From: Clostridiales bacterium
Lineage (GTDB): Bacteria; Bacillota; Clostridia; Christensenellales; QALW01
Reading direction: 5' to 3'
DNA length: 64,000 nucleotides
Assembly: GCA_015069575.1 (NCBI GenBank)
Contig: SVIH01000006.1
Location: 1-64,000 of the forward strand
Part shown: positions 8,730-18,046 of the stretch, one piece after another
Layout: each line of letters begins with the position of its first letter
Position numbering within the stretch: the first letter of the stretch is position 1
Position numbers and translations under genes: made by a program
Notes under the pieces: generated by a model
What the model was told of the DNA's origin: nothing
Seen by the model: the letters and a program-made list of their open reading frames with translations, nothing else
Databases searched by the model: none

Positions 8730-9989
8730 ATGAACATTTTAACAACCAATTACCATATCAGCCCTGAATTAGTAAAAAAGGCTGAAGAAATCGAAATTGC
8801 TTTAAAACCGCAATTTGAAAATATTGAAAAAATTCAAGAAAAAAATCAACTTTGGGTTCTTGATTGCTTCAGGGAAGAAAGAATACAACCTTCCCATTTT
8901 GCCTCTACCTATGGCTATGGTTATGATGACACAGGCAGAGACAAATTAAAAACACTTTTTGCCCGTATTTTTAAGGCAGAAGATGCTATTGTAAGACCGC
9001 AGATAGCATCAGGCACTCACGCCTTAGCCCTTGCGCTTCAGGGTTTAACAAGAAAAGGCACTCGTATTCTTTCTGCTTCAGGGGCGCCGTATGATACTTT
9101 AGAAGGTATAATCGGGCACAAAAAAGAAGTTGAAGGTTCTTTAATCGATATGGGTGCAACATATACCGAGTTACCTTTAAAAAACAAGCGTCTTGATTTT
9201 GAAGGCTTAAAAACTGAAGCAAAAAATGCTGATTTAATTATGCTTCAGCGCTCTCGTGGTTATCAGGACAGGCCAAGCCTTTTAGTTAGCGAAATTAAAC
9301 AGGCTTGTGATATTATCAAAAGCGCAAACGAAAACGCCATTATTTTTGTTGATAACTGCTATGGTGAATTTGTTGAAGAAATGGAGCCTATCGAAGCAGG
9401 CGCAGATATAATCGTAGGTTCTTTAATTAAAAATGCAGGCGGTGGTATTGCCCCAACAGGCGCATATATCGCAGGCAAAAAAGAGTTGATTCAAAAAATC
9501 GCTTACCGAATGACTGCTCCAGGAATCGGTGAAGAAGTTGGTTCTTATGCAGGGGGATATCTTCCTTTTTTCCAAGGTATTTTCCTTGCACCGCAAACTG
9601 TGGCACAAGCCCTTAAAGGCGCAATATTCGCTTCAAAAGTTTTAGAAGAATTCGGGTACACGCCCTCACCAAGATATAATGAAACAAGGGGCTGTATAAT
9701 TCAGTCAGTTTGCCTTTATAACAAAGAAAACCTTGTGGAATTTTGCAGGCAGATTCAGGCAGTCTCCCCTGTTGAAGCCTTTGTTACCCCTGAACCTTGG
9801 GCTATGCCCGGTTACACTGATGAAGTTATTATGGCAGCAGGCACTTTTATTCAGGGCGCAAGCATAGAATTAAGTGGTGATGCACCTATCCGCGAACCTT
9901 ATATGTTTTATATGCAAGGGGGCATCGTGTATCATCAAGTTAAAGCTGCCATTCTTTGTGCAGTACAAAAAATGAAGGGGGATAAATAA
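8730..9989 (+). CDS. PLP-dependent methionine gamma-lyase-like protein ('aluminium resistance' family)
   Basis: A fold-type I PLP enzyme of the family often annotated as aluminium resistance protein or methionine gamma-lyase-like (Pfam Met_gamma_lyase). Seen in the sequence: the family's N-terminal YGYDDTGRD motif, RPQIASGTHALALAL, and VDNCYGEF followed by GSLIKNAGGG, where the Lys in SLIKN is the likely PLP lysine. 419 residues, normal for the family. Function is not established; homology suggests an elimination or lyase reaction on a sulfur amino acid. Context with DUF1015, aspartate kinase and cysteine synthase fits amino-acid metabolism. AAGGA lies upstream of the ATG. Confidence 0.8.
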   Translation: MNILTTNYHISPELVKKAEEIEIALKPQFENIEKIQEKNQLWVLDCFREERIQPSHFASTYGYGYDDTGRDKLKTLFARIFKAEDAIVRPQIASGTHALALALQGLTRKGTRILSASGAPYDTLEGIIGHKKEVEGSLIDMGATYTELPLKNKRLDFEGLKTEAKNADLIMLQRSRGYQDRPSLLVSEIKQACDIIKSANENAIIFVDNCYGEFVEEMEPIEAGADIIVGSLIKNAGGGIAPTGAYIAGKKELIQKIAYRMTAPGIGEEVGSYAGGYLPFFQGIFLAPQTVAQALKGAIFASKVLEEFGYTPSPRYNETRGCIIQSVCLYNKENLVEFCRQIQAVSPVEAFVTPEPWAMPGYTDEVIMAAGTFIQGASIELSGDAPIREPYMFYMQGGIVYHQVKAAILCAVQKMKGDK

Positions 9990-11197
9990 TGACTACAATT
10001 AAATCCGCTAACATATTACTTCCTGATGAAAAAGCCGATTTATTTAAATATTCCTGTGTTGCTTGCGATCAGTTTACAGGCGATAAAGAATATTGGCAAC
10101 AAGTTGATAACCTTTCAAAAGATGCTTTTTCAACATACAATCTTACCTTTCCTGAAATATATTTAAGCAACGATAACAGCCAGAGAATTTCATTAATTAA
10201 CGAAACTATGACTGATTATCTTAACAAAAACTTGTTCCGCGAAATTAAGGATGCCATGATTTATATTGAGCGCACTCTTAATAATAAAAAAGTTCGCAAA
10301 GGTATTGTTTGCGCTTGCGATTTGGAAGAATACGAATATAAAAAAGGAACAAAATCCTTGATCCGCCCAACAGAAGGTACAATTGAAGACCGCCTTCCCC
10401 CAAGGGTAAAAATCAGGGAAAATGCACCTCTTGAACTTCCCCATATAATGTTGCTTGTTAACGACCCCGAAAAATTACTGATCGAGCAAATAAGTAAAGA
10501 TAGCCTTACCCCATTATATGAAACCGTCTTAATGCAAAACGGCGGAAGTTTAAAAGGTTGGCTGATTGATAAAAAAGAACAGGAAAGAATTTTTAACACT
10601 CTTTTAAAAACAGATTGTAAATCGGGGGAAAATGTTATCCGCCTTGCAGTTGGCGATGGAAACCATTCCCTTGCAACTGCAAAAAAATGTTGGGAAAACT
10701 TAAAACCTACTTTAACAGAAGAAGAAAAACTTAATCATCCTGCCCGCTATGCATTATGTGAAATAGTGAACCTTCACGATGATGCTTTGGATTTTGAACC
10801 CATTCACAGAGTTCTTTATAATGTAAATGTTGACGAATTTATAAAAACTCTGAACCGGAATTTTGATAAAAATGGTCAAAAAATCACCGTTATTACAAAA
10901 GATAATATAAAAGATTTTTATATTTCACCCACACATTACTTGACTGTAGGCTCAATACAGAATATAATAGATGCATACTTGAAAAAAAATACAGGTGTTG
11001 TGGATTATATTCATGAACCTGATCAGGTTGAAAAAAATGCAAAATCAGATAATGCTGTTGGCATTTTAATACCAAGCCTTGATAAAAAAGATTTGTTCCC
11101 TGCTGTACTTGAAAACGGCGCGTTGCCAAGAAAAACCTTTTCAATGGGCATGGGCATTGATAAAAGATACTATTTTGAAGCAAGAAAAATTAAGTAG
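9989..11197 (+). CDS. DUF1015 family protein
   Basis: 402-residue protein of the DUF1015 family, recognised by the N-terminal KYSCVACDQFTGDKEYW motif, AVGDGNHSLATAKKCWE in the centre (a DGNHR-like family signature) and the C-terminal SMGMGIDKRYYF. No biochemical role is established; relatives often sit beside serine or other amino-acid biosynthesis genes. It overlaps the preceding PLP enzyme by one base, and lysC follows after 11 bases, so it probably belongs to the same transcript. Confidence 0.8.
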   Translation: MTTIKSANILLPDEKADLFKYSCVACDQFTGDKEYWQQVDNLSKDAFSTYNLTFPEIYLSNDNSQRISLINETMTDYLNKNLFREIKDAMIYIERTLNNKKVRKGIVCACDLEEYEYKKGTKSLIRPTEGTIEDRLPPRVKIRENAPLELPHIMLLVNDPEKLLIEQISKDSLTPLYETVLMQNGGSLKGWLIDKKEQERIFNTLLKTDCKSGENVIRLAVGDGNHSLATAKKCWENLKPTLTEEEKLNHPARYALCEIVNLHDDALDFEPIHRVLYNVNVDEFIKTLNRNFDKNGQKITVITKDNIKDFYISPTHYLTVGSIQNIIDAYLKKNTGVVDYIHEPDQVEKNAKSDNAVGILIPSLDKKDLFPAVLENGALPRKTFSMGMGIDKRYYFEARKIK

Positions 11198-11208
11198 GAG
11201 ACATTAAT

Positions 11209-12528
11209 ATGATTAAAATTGCAAAATTTGGCGGAAGTTCTTTAGCAGATGCCAACCAATTTAAAAAAGTTAAAGAAATTATAAATGCTGATGAATCACG
11301 TAAGTTTGTTGTTCCTTCAGCACCTGGCAAAAGGGATAAAAACGATGAAAAAGTTACCGACCTTTTGTATAAATGCTACGCTTTAGCAAGCGCTGAACAG
11401 GATACAAGCGAAGTTTTTGATAAAATTTACGGTCGCTATGAAAGTATTCGCAAAGACCTTAATTTAAAAACTGATGTTAAAGCATTAATTAAAGAAATCA
11501 AAGAAAAAGTTGATAACGGTGCAACAATTGATTACACGGCTTCCCGCGGTGAATATCTTAACGGTATTTTGTTGGCTGAATACCTTGGTTTAAAGTTTAT
11601 AGACGCAGCGGAAGTTGTTTTCTTTACCGGTCACGGCGTTCTTGATGCAGAAAAAACAAACACCGTTATGGCTAAACGCCTTCAAAAGTACGGTAGCGCT
11701 GTTATCCCGGGCTTTTATGGTTCACGCCCTGATGGAAGCATTAAAACTTTTTCCCGTGGCGGAAGTGATATAACAGGCAGCCTTGTTGCAAGGGCAATTA
11801 ATGCTGATCTTTATGAAAACTGGACAGATGTTTCAGGCTTTATGGTTACTGACCCTCGAATTGTTCCTGAAACACAAGCCATCAAATATATTACATATAA
11901 AGAATTGCGCGAACTTTCATATATGGGCGCGGCTGTTTTGCATCAGGATGCAGTTTTCCCTGTTCAGCAAAGCGGTATTCCCATTAATATCCGCAACACC
12001 AATGCCCCTGAAGATAAGGGCACAATGATTGTTCATAAAATTGACCCTGAACATCAGGTTGATACCATGAAAATAACAGGTATTGCAGGCCACAAAGGTT
12101 ACTGCGCTATCACTATTGAAAAAAGTATGATGAACTCCGAACTTGGTATCGGCAGAAAGTTCCTTGAGATTTTTGAAAGAAACAACATTTTGTTTGAGCA
12201 TCTTCCTTCCGGCGTTGATACTATGACTGCTGTGCTTAATCAAAAAGCAATTCAGGGCAAACTTGACCATGTTTTACAGGCAATTCAGGATGAATTAAAA
12301 CCCGATTCAGTAGAATTTGTTCCCGATCTTGCACTTTTGGCAGTTGTTGGTCATCGCATGGCAAAAAGTGCCGGTATTGCAGGCAGAATTTTTACCGCAT
12401 TAGGCAAAGAACACATTAACATCCGCACTATTGACCAGGGTTCAAGTGAAATTAATATTATTATCGGCGTTGATGAATGTAATCTTGAAAAAGCCATTCG
12501 CGTTATTTATGACGCTGTTAAAAACTGA
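11209..12528 (+). CDS. lysC: Aspartate kinase
   Basis: Phosphorylates aspartate, the committed step toward lysine, threonine and methionine. The kinase domain starts with KFGGSSLADANQFKKV and includes FSRGGSDITGSLVARA. Two ACT domains follow in the last ~150 residues (for example HINIRTIDQGSSEINIIIGV). 439 residues, a monofunctional aspartokinase. A GGAG site precedes the ATG. I saw no lysine riboswitch upstream; the gene appears to be read from the upstream operon. The symbol lysC is by common usage; the controlling amino acid cannot be told from sequence. Confidence 0.92.
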   Translation: MIKIAKFGGSSLADANQFKKVKEIINADESRKFVVPSAPGKRDKNDEKVTDLLYKCYALASAEQDTSEVFDKIYGRYESIRKDLNLKTDVKALIKEIKEKVDNGATIDYTASRGEYLNGILLAEYLGLKFIDAAEVVFFTGHGVLDAEKTNTVMAKRLQKYGSAVIPGFYGSRPDGSIKTFSRGGSDITGSLVARAINADLYENWTDVSGFMVTDPRIVPETQAIKYITYKELRELSYMGAAVLHQDAVFPVQQSGIPINIRNTNAPEDKGTMIVHKIDPEHQVDTMKITGIAGHKGYCAITIEKSMMNSELGIGRKFLEIFERNNILFEHLPSGVDTMTAVLNQKAIQGKLDHVLQAIQDELKPDSVEFVPDLALLAVVGHRMAKSAGIAGRIFTALGKEHINIRTIDQGSSEINIIIGVDECNLEKAIRVIYDAVKN

Positions 12529-13364
12529 TGAAGAAAAGAATTTTTTCCATAATTGCCTTATCTGTTGCGTTTATTTTGGCTGTTTATGGTATTTTAAGCG
12601 TTGTTACTTTACATAATAACGCTTTCTTTTCACCTGATTATCCTGAAATAGATCTTACGAAAATTCTGTTAAAAGATGAGTTTGCTGATGAAGACTATAA
12701 AACGCTGTTTTATCAGACGGGGCTTGGCAAATATGCTATTGATTCAATTAAAAATGATGATGATTTTGTTGAAATAGTTAAATCTTTTCAATCAAACTTT
12801 TTTAAAAAGCATAATGTAGAATGCGTACGCGAAGCCATAACCACCTGTATGGAATATAACACAACCGAAAACGGCGCTTATACGCAAGGCTTTGAGATTT
12901 TTCAGGCAAAACCGGGCTATGTTTTAATTATGGAAGCAAGCCATTCGTTTGGTTGGCGTCATGGCCATACAGGGCTTGTTGTGGATAAAAATTCCGTATT
13001 GGAAGCCCCTATTATTTTTGAACCAACCAGCATTTATGGGATTTCTTCATGGACATACTATCCAAACTTTATAATGCTTCGCCTTAAAGATGCAACGGAT
13101 GAACAGTTAGCACTCATTGCAAAAGATGCAAAAGACGATTTATTAGGTATTACCTACTCGCCACTTGCAGGGGTGTTTAATAAAAAGCAAGGAAATGCGC
13201 CTAAAACTGTTCAATGCGCCTATTTAGTGTGGTATTCCTTTTATAAACAGGGTATCAATATAGATAAAAATGGCGATAGCATTGTTACTGTGCAAAATAT
13301 AAAAAATTCAGATATGTTCGAGGTTGTTCAGATTTACGGATATAATCCAAGCCTTTTTATGTAG
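12528..13364 (+). CDS. Membrane-anchored YiiX-like (NlpC/P60 superfamily) cysteine hydrolase
   Basis: 278 residues with an N-terminal hydrophobic signal-anchor (about 5-27) and an extracytoplasmic domain. The permuted papain-like signature is visible: RHGHTGLVV with H147 before TVQCAYLVWYSF with C230, i.e. His before Cys as in YiiX/YebB (DUF830) proteins. The substrate is unknown; candidates are peptidoglycan peptides or lipid amides. The start codon overlaps the lysC stop (TGATG), an unexpected place for an envelope enzyme. No lipobox was seen. Confidence 0.7.
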   Translation: MKKRIFSIIALSVAFILAVYGILSVVTLHNNAFFSPDYPEIDLTKILLKDEFADEDYKTLFYQTGLGKYAIDSIKNDDDFVEIVKSFQSNFFKKHNVECVREAITTCMEYNTTENGAYTQGFEIFQAKPGYVLIMEASHSFGWRHGHTGLVVDKNSVLEAPIIFEPTSIYGISSWTYYPNFIMLRLKDATDEQLALIAKDAKDDLLGITYSPLAGVFNKKQGNAPKTVQCAYLVWYSFYKQGINIDKNGDSIVTVQNIKNSDMFEVVQIYGYNPSLFM

Positions 13365-13394
13365 TATTAATTTATATAAATTTCAGAGGTTTTT

Positions 13395-14315
13395 ATGAAT
13401 GTTTTTTCTGCATCTTTAGATTTGGTTGGCAACACTCCTGTTGTTGAATTAAAAAATCTAAAAAAAGAATTAAAATTAAAATCAAATATCTTTGCAAAAA
13501 TTGAAGGCTATAATCCCGCAGGAAGCAGTAAGGATAGAATTGCAAAATTTATTATTGAAAAATATGAAGAGCAAGGTTTAGTTAATAAAAATACTGTTTT
13601 TGTTGAGGCAACTAGTGGTAATACAGGTATCGGAATTGCTTTTGTTTGCGCAGCAAAAGGCTATAAAGCCATAATTGTTATGCCTGATAATATGAGCGTT
13701 GAGCGTATTCAGGCAATAACCGCGTTTGGCGCAACAGTTGTTCTTACGCCCGCCTCTCTTGGTATGCAGGGCGCTGTTGAAAAAGCGGAAAAAATTAAAA
13801 AAACTGACCCAAATGCAATTATTTTCGGTCAGTTTAAAAATCCCCTTAATCCTCTTGCCCACTATTTTTCCACAGGTCCTGAAATAATGCGTCAAACAAA
13901 AAACAATATTGATGTTTTTGTTGCAGGCATTGGCACAGGCGGAACGATTTCCGGCACAGGCAAGTTTTTAAAGGAACAAAATAGAGATATTACTGTTGTA
14001 GGCGTTGAGCCTGAAAGTTCTCCCCTTTTAACAAAAGGTTATGCAGGTGCGCATAAAATTCAGGGAATCGGTGCAAACTTTGTGCCTGATATTCTAGACA
14101 GAATAGTAATAGATGATATTTTAACTGTTTCTGATGAAGATGCATACTATTACACAAATCTTTTAGCAAAAAAAGAAGGCATTTTAGCAGGAATAAGTTC
14201 AGGTTGCGCTTTAAAAGCCGCAATAGATATTGCAAAAAAAGAAGAAAACAAAAATATTGTTGTTCTTTTTGCTGATTCAGGCAATAAATATTTTTCAACA
14301 GGCATTTTTGAATAG
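13395..14315 (+). CDS. cysK: Cysteine synthase (O-acetylserine sulfhydrylase)
   Basis: Makes cysteine from O-acetylserine and sulfide using PLP. PLP lysine K46 sits in NPAGSSKDRIAKF, the substrate loop is EATSGNTGIGIAFV, and the phosphate-binding loop is AGIGTGGTISGTGKFL. 306 residues, the CysK/CysM length. The ATG follows CAGAGG. Only 30 bases separate it from the upstream gene, so it may be the last gene of the long operon; a terminator follows. Confidence 0.93.
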   Translation: MNVFSASLDLVGNTPVVELKNLKKELKLKSNIFAKIEGYNPAGSSKDRIAKFIIEKYEEQGLVNKNTVFVEATSGNTGIGIAFVCAAKGYKAIIVMPDNMSVERIQAITAFGATVVLTPASLGMQGAVEKAEKIKKTDPNAIIFGQFKNPLNPLAHYFSTGPEIMRQTKNNIDVFVAGIGTGGTISGTGKFLKEQNRDITVVGVEPESSPLLTKGYAGAHKIQGIGANFVPDILDRIVIDDILTVSDEDAYYYTNLLAKKEGILAGISSGCALKAAIDIAKKEENKNIVVLFADSGNKYFSTGIFE

Positions 14316-14318
14316 TAA

Positions 14319-14348
14319 GAAAGGGTGTTTTTACACCCTTTATTTTTT
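14319..14348 (+). terminator. Terminator after cysK
   Basis: The stem AAAGGGTG/ACACCCTTT with a T loop is followed by a T-rich tract, immediately after the cysK stop. Confidence 0.85.
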
Positions 14349-14381
14349 ATCTAAAATGATACTATTTTTTATTTTTTGATA

Positions 14382-14410
14382 TTGATTTATTTTCCCATTA
14401 TTAGTATAAT
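14382..14410 (+). promoter_or_regulatory. Promoter of the AraC-type regulator
   Basis: TTGATT (14382-14387), 17-base spacer, TATAAT (14405-14410), 26 bases before the TTG start. Confidence 0.55.
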
Positions 14411-14435
14411 ATACATATAATAAGGTGGTGTTTTT

Positions 14436-15212
14436 TTGAAAAATTATTTATTTGATATGATAATACATAATGTTCTTGCGGCAAACCGCATTTCTTTGAA
14501 AAAGGGCTCAAGTTCTAAAAAAAGCAACAGGGGAAGTACAGGCATTTTAATTAAAACCCAAGGCGCAACCGCTTTTAAACAAAACGGTAAGGAATTCATC
14601 TCAGACCGCAACCATATCGTTATTTTGCCAAAAGAAAGTTCTTATGAATACACCTGTTTGGAAGAAGGCTCCTGTTACATTGTTGAATTTGATACGCCTT
14701 TTTTAGAAGAAAAGGGGATTCTTTCCGTTTCTATAACAAACATTGAAGAATTTACAAGCCTTTTTACAAGGATAGAACACTCACTCAACTACAAGGAAGA
14801 CGGTCAGAACGCTTTTTTGATGGCAGATGCTTACCGCCTTTTAACGAAACTTATCGACCAGATAACAAAGAATTATCTGCCAACACAAAGTGCGCTACTT
14901 TTAATGCCTGCATTAACTTATATTGAAGAAAATCTTTCTTCCCCGCCACCTACAAATGAGTTTTTATCGTCCCTTTGTAGCATAAGTTGCGTATATTTCA
15001 GAAAACTTTTTGTTAAAAAGTTTAATATGCCCCCATCTAAATATATAACCATGCTTAAAATTCAAAAGGCAAAAGGCTTAATAATCAGTGATTTTCTTTC
15101 ATTTAATGAAATTGCTGAGGCTTGCGGTTTTACAAGCATATACCATTTTTCAAAGGTTTTTAAAAATGGGACGGGATTAACGCCAACAGAATATAAGAAA
15201 ACTGTACATTAA
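14436..15212 (+). CDS. AraC family transcriptional regulator
   Basis: 258 residues. The N-terminal ~130 residues look like a cupin-type sensing domain (GATAFKQNGKEFIS, ILPKESSYEYTC). The C-terminal ~100 residues carry the two helix-turn-helix motifs of the AraC/XylS family, ending FNEIAEACGFTSIYHFSKVF and the signature G-L-T-P-T-E-Y-K-K. It starts with TTG at 14436 behind AAGGTGGTG. It stands alone between two terminators, so neither its target nor its ligand can be deduced; related regulators often respond to sugars. Confidence 0.88.
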   Translation: MKNYLFDMIIHNVLAANRISLKKGSSSKKSNRGSTGILIKTQGATAFKQNGKEFISDRNHIVILPKESSYEYTCLEEGSCYIVEFDTPFLEEKGILSVSITNIEEFTSLFTRIEHSLNYKEDGQNAFLMADAYRLLTKLIDQITKNYLPTQSALLLMPALTYIEENLSSPPPTNEFLSSLCSISCVYFRKLFVKKFNMPPSKYITMLKIQKAKGLIISDFLSFNEIAEACGFTSIYHFSKVFKNGTGLTPTEYKKTVH

Positions 15213-15243
15213 AAAACAGCGTTGAATATTTCAACGCTGTTTT
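15213..15243. terminator. Bidirectional terminator between araC-type gene and oadG-like gene
   Basis: Stem AAAACAGCGTTGAA / TTCAACGCTGTTTT with a three-base loop; it ends the plus-strand regulator and the minus-strand dnaN...oadG unit. Confidence 0.9.
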
Positions 15244-15245
15244 AT

Positions 15246-15449
15246 TTATGCATTTAATAATGATAGTGCAATTACAAGCACTGCAAGTGCGCTAACAAAA
15301 ATTATCTTGCGTGATTTTTTGATTTTATCGCTTGTAAACAGATTTAAAAGTAAAACTGATAAAATGATAACACCGATTACGATAATAATACTTGCCATAC
15401 CAATGCCCATAAATGAAAGGCTGTCAATAAAGTTTTTTACATTTTCCAT
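15246..15449 (-). CDS. OadG-like small membrane subunit of a Na+-translocating decarboxylase
   Basis: 67-residue protein beginning MENVKNFIDSLSFMGIGM, with one transmembrane helix (about 14-38), a short basic segment (DKIKKSRK) and a second hydrophobic stretch at the C-terminus. Size, topology and position immediately after oadB match the gamma/delta subunits that anchor the decarboxylase complex. I chose the ATG at 15449 with GGAGG 11 bases upstream rather than a TTG six codons earlier that lies inside oadB. The usual Pro-rich gamma C-terminus is absent. Confidence 0.6.
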   Translation of the reverse strand: MENVKNFIDSLSFMGIGMASIIIVIGVIILSVLLLNLFTSDKIKKSRKIIFVSALAVLVIALSLLNA

Positions 15450-15456
15450 ACTAAAA

Positions 15457-16578
15457 TCAACCTCCAAACATGCTTAAAATAATGCCACCGGCAATAACTG
15501 AAGCAACCTGACCTGAAACATTTACGCCGATTGCCTGCATTAAAATAAAGTTGTTGGGGTCTTCCTTTAACGCCAACTTATGTACAACACGGCCAGACAT
15601 TGGAAAAGCAGAAATACCTGCCGCACCAATCATTGGGTTAATTTTCTTTTTAACGAAAAGGTTTAAGAACTTTGCAAAAAGCACGCCGCCTGCGGTATCA
15701 AACACGAAAGCAACTAAACCTAATCCAAGAATTAAAAGTGTATCCCATCTTAAGAAATCAATACCCTGCATTCTTGTTGCAATAGTGATACCAAGGAAAA
15801 TGGTAACAAGGTTTGCTAAAACCTTTTGCGCGGTTTCACCTAAAGAATCAAGCACACCGCATTCTCTTATTAAGTTACCGAACATCAAAAATCCAACCAA
15901 AGAAACGCTTGATGGTGCTACAAGGCCGGCAATTACAGTAACGATTATTGGGAAAAGGATTCTTGTGGTTTTTGAAACATCAGCCTGTTTATAGGGCATC
16001 TGAATCATTCGTTCTTTTTTAGTTGTTAAAAGCTTAATTACAGGGGGCTGAATAATTGGTACAAGTGCCATATATGAATATGCCGCAACCATTATAGCCG
16101 CAAGGTAATTACTTTTAAGTGTATTTGCAACAACGATTGATGTAGGACCATCAGCCGCACCGATAATAGCGATTGAAGCCGCATCGTTAATTTCAAATCC
16201 GAACAGCCTTGCCATTGAGAAGGTAAAGAAAATACCAAACTGTGCAGCGGCGCCGAAAATCATTAACTTGGGGTTTGATAAAACGGGGCCAAAGTCAATC
16301 ATTGCACCGATACCGATAAAAAGGATTAAGGGGAACATTTCAGCAAACTCGTGGTCAATACCGATTCTGAAAAGCACATCTAAAATACCGTGTGAATCAC
16401 CTTGTGTAATTGCGCCTGAAAGGGGTAAGTTTACTAAAATTGCGCCAAAGCCCATTGGTAACAAAAGGGTTGGCTCCATTTCTTTTTTGATTGCAAGGAA
16501 AATCAGCACACCGCCGATTATCCACATTACAACCTGTTGCCATTGTAATAGCTGAATACTTTCAATTAAAAACTCCAT
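15457..16578 (-). CDS. oadB: Na+-translocating decarboxylase beta subunit (OadB/MmdB/GcdB type)
   Basis: Integral membrane subunit that couples decarboxylation of carboxybiotin to Na+ export. 373 residues, polytopic, with GAMIDFGPVLSNP, the ion-site motif GAADGPTSIVVAN (Asp143) and the C-terminal MSGRVVHKLALKEDP followed by the NVSGQVASVIAGG segment. Decarboxylase subunits of this type act with a biotin carrier and a carboxyltransferase alpha subunit; neither is near this gene. The substrate (oxaloacetate, methylmalonyl-CoA or glutaconyl-CoA) therefore cannot be assigned. gltX ends 12 bases upstream, so it is probably co-transcribed. Confidence 0.9.
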   Translation of the reverse strand: MEFLIESIQLLQWQQVVMWIIGGVLIFLAIKKEMEPTLLLPMGFGAILVNLPLSGAITQGDSHGILDVLFRIGIDHEFAEMFPLILFIGIGAMIDFGPVLSNPKLMIFGAAAQFGIFFTFSMARLFGFEINDAASIAIIGAADGPTSIVVANTLKSNYLAAIMVAAYSYMALVPIIQPPVIKLLTTKKERMIQMPYKQADVSKTTRILFPIIVTVIAGLVAPSSVSLVGFLMFGNLIRECGVLDSLGETAQKVLANLVTIFLGITIATRMQGIDFLRWDTLLILGLGLVAFVFDTAGGVLFAKFLNLFVKKKINPMIGAAGISAFPMSGRVVHKLALKEDPNNFILMQAIGVNVSGQVASVIAGGIILSMFGG

Positions 16579-16590
16579 TTGTCCTTTCCT

Positions 16591-18036
16591 TTAATTAAAC
16601 ATTTTTATTGCATTTTCAATTCTTTTTATTGTTTCTTCCTTGCCAATAATATCAGCGAGTTCAACTGCACCGCCGGGGGTTGAATCCAAACCACAAAGCG
16701 CAACGCGGGCAGGCCACATTATCATGCCGTTTTTCTTACCTGTTTCTTGTGCTAAGGAAATTAAAGCATCATGAATAGTTGTTTCATTCCAATTATCGAT
16801 TGCTTTATATTTATCTAAAACCTGAATTAAACTTTCTTTTGCGCCATCAACATCTAACTTAAACTTTTTGTGGCAGTACATTTCAGTTGTATGTTCTTTA
16901 ACTGAAGGTAAAAACTTCAATTTTTCAGGAATTTCTGATAAAATTTCAGTTCTTGACTGTATTAATTTTAATAATTTTCTGCTATCGTATTGTTTAAGAA
17001 TTTCTTCTTTTTCAAGCCAGGGCAAAGCCATTTCATAGAATTTATCAAAATCCAATGCTTTAATGTATTCGCTGTTCATCCAACGAAGTTTGTTTATATC
17101 AAAAATTGATGGTGATTTGCTGATGCCTTCAAGAGAGAATGCTTCAATAAGTTCTTCCCTTGTGTAGATTTCTTTGTTTGTTCCGTCATTCCAACCTAAA
17201 AGGGCAATATAATTTACAACTGCATCAGTTAAGAAACCGTCATCTAATAAATCGTGGAATGATTTATCCCCGTGCCTTTTTGAAAGTTTATGTTGCGCAT
17301 CACGCATAATTAATGGTAAATGCACATAAATTGGGGGTTCCCAACCAAAAGCCTCATATAAAAGATTATATTTTGGTGTTGAAGAAAGGTATTCGCAACC
17401 CCTTAAAACATGGGTTATGCCCATTAAATGATCGTCAACAACATTGGCGAAGTTATATGTTGGCAACCCATCGCTTTTTAAAAGAATCATATCATCTAAA
17501 TCGTTTGAATTTACCGTTACATGACCAAATATTGCATCATCAAAAGAAACTTCTTTATCACTTGGGGTGTTTTGGCGGATAACAAACTTTTCACCTCTTG
17601 CAATACGCTTTTCGATTTCTTCCTTACTTAAATTAAGGCATGTTTTAGGATATTTATATGTTTCGCCCTTTGTTTCAGCGCTTGCCCTATCCTGTTCAAG
17701 CTGCTCGTCAGTACAGAAGCAGTAATATGCCGCGCCTTTTTCAATTAATTTTTTAGCGTATTCCATATAAAGAGGTCTTCTTTCAGACTGAAAATACGGG
17801 CCGCAATCTCCTTCTTTGCCGGGGCCTTCATCGTAATCAAGACCTGTTTGCTCTAAAGTTTTAAAAATAATTTCTGTAGCTGATTCCTGTAAACGCACCT
17901 GATCAGTATCTTCGATTCTTACTACAAAATCGCCACCTGTTTTTTTAGCAAAAAGATAACCGTATAGCGCAGTGCGCAGGTTACCAATATGCATATTTCC
18001 TGTGGGGCTTGGTGCAAATCTTGTTCTTACTTTCAT
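16591..18036 (-). CDS. gltX: Glutamyl-tRNA synthetase
   Basis: Class I aminoacyl-tRNA synthetase charging tRNA-Glu (and, if the organism uses the amidotransferase route, also tRNA-Gln). The HIGH-type motif is PSPTGNMHIGN at residues 9-19, and the KMSKS-type motif KLSKR starts at K250. 481 residues, typical. An AAGGAGAACAC site precedes the ATG. It lies 10 bases after the aldo/keto reductase stop in the dnaN-recF unit. Confidence 0.96.
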   Translation of the reverse strand: MKVRTRFAPSPTGNMHIGNLRTALYGYLFAKKTGGDFVVRIEDTDQVRLQESATEIIFKTLEQTGLDYDEGPGKEGDCGPYFQSERRPLYMEYAKKLIEKGAAYYCFCTDEQLEQDRASAETKGETYKYPKTCLNLSKEEIEKRIARGEKFVIRQNTPSDKEVSFDDAIFGHVTVNSNDLDDMILLKSDGLPTYNFANVVDDHLMGITHVLRGCEYLSSTPKYNLLYEAFGWEPPIYVHLPLIMRDAQHKLSKRHGDKSFHDLLDDGFLTDAVVNYIALLGWNDGTNKEIYTREELIEAFSLEGISKSPSIFDINKLRWMNSEYIKALDFDKFYEMALPWLEKEEILKQYDSRKLLKLIQSRTEILSEIPEKLKFLPSVKEHTTEMYCHKKFKLDVDGAKESLIQVLDKYKAIDNWNETTIHDALISLAQETGKKNGMIMWPARVALCGLDSTPGGAVELADIIGKEETIKRIENAIKMFN

Positions 18037-18046
18037 TGTGTTCTCC

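Noticed and set aside
11198-11208. Lysine riboswitch or T-box before aspartate kinase or gltX
   Set aside because: The gaps before these genes are about 10 bases, too short for such leaders.
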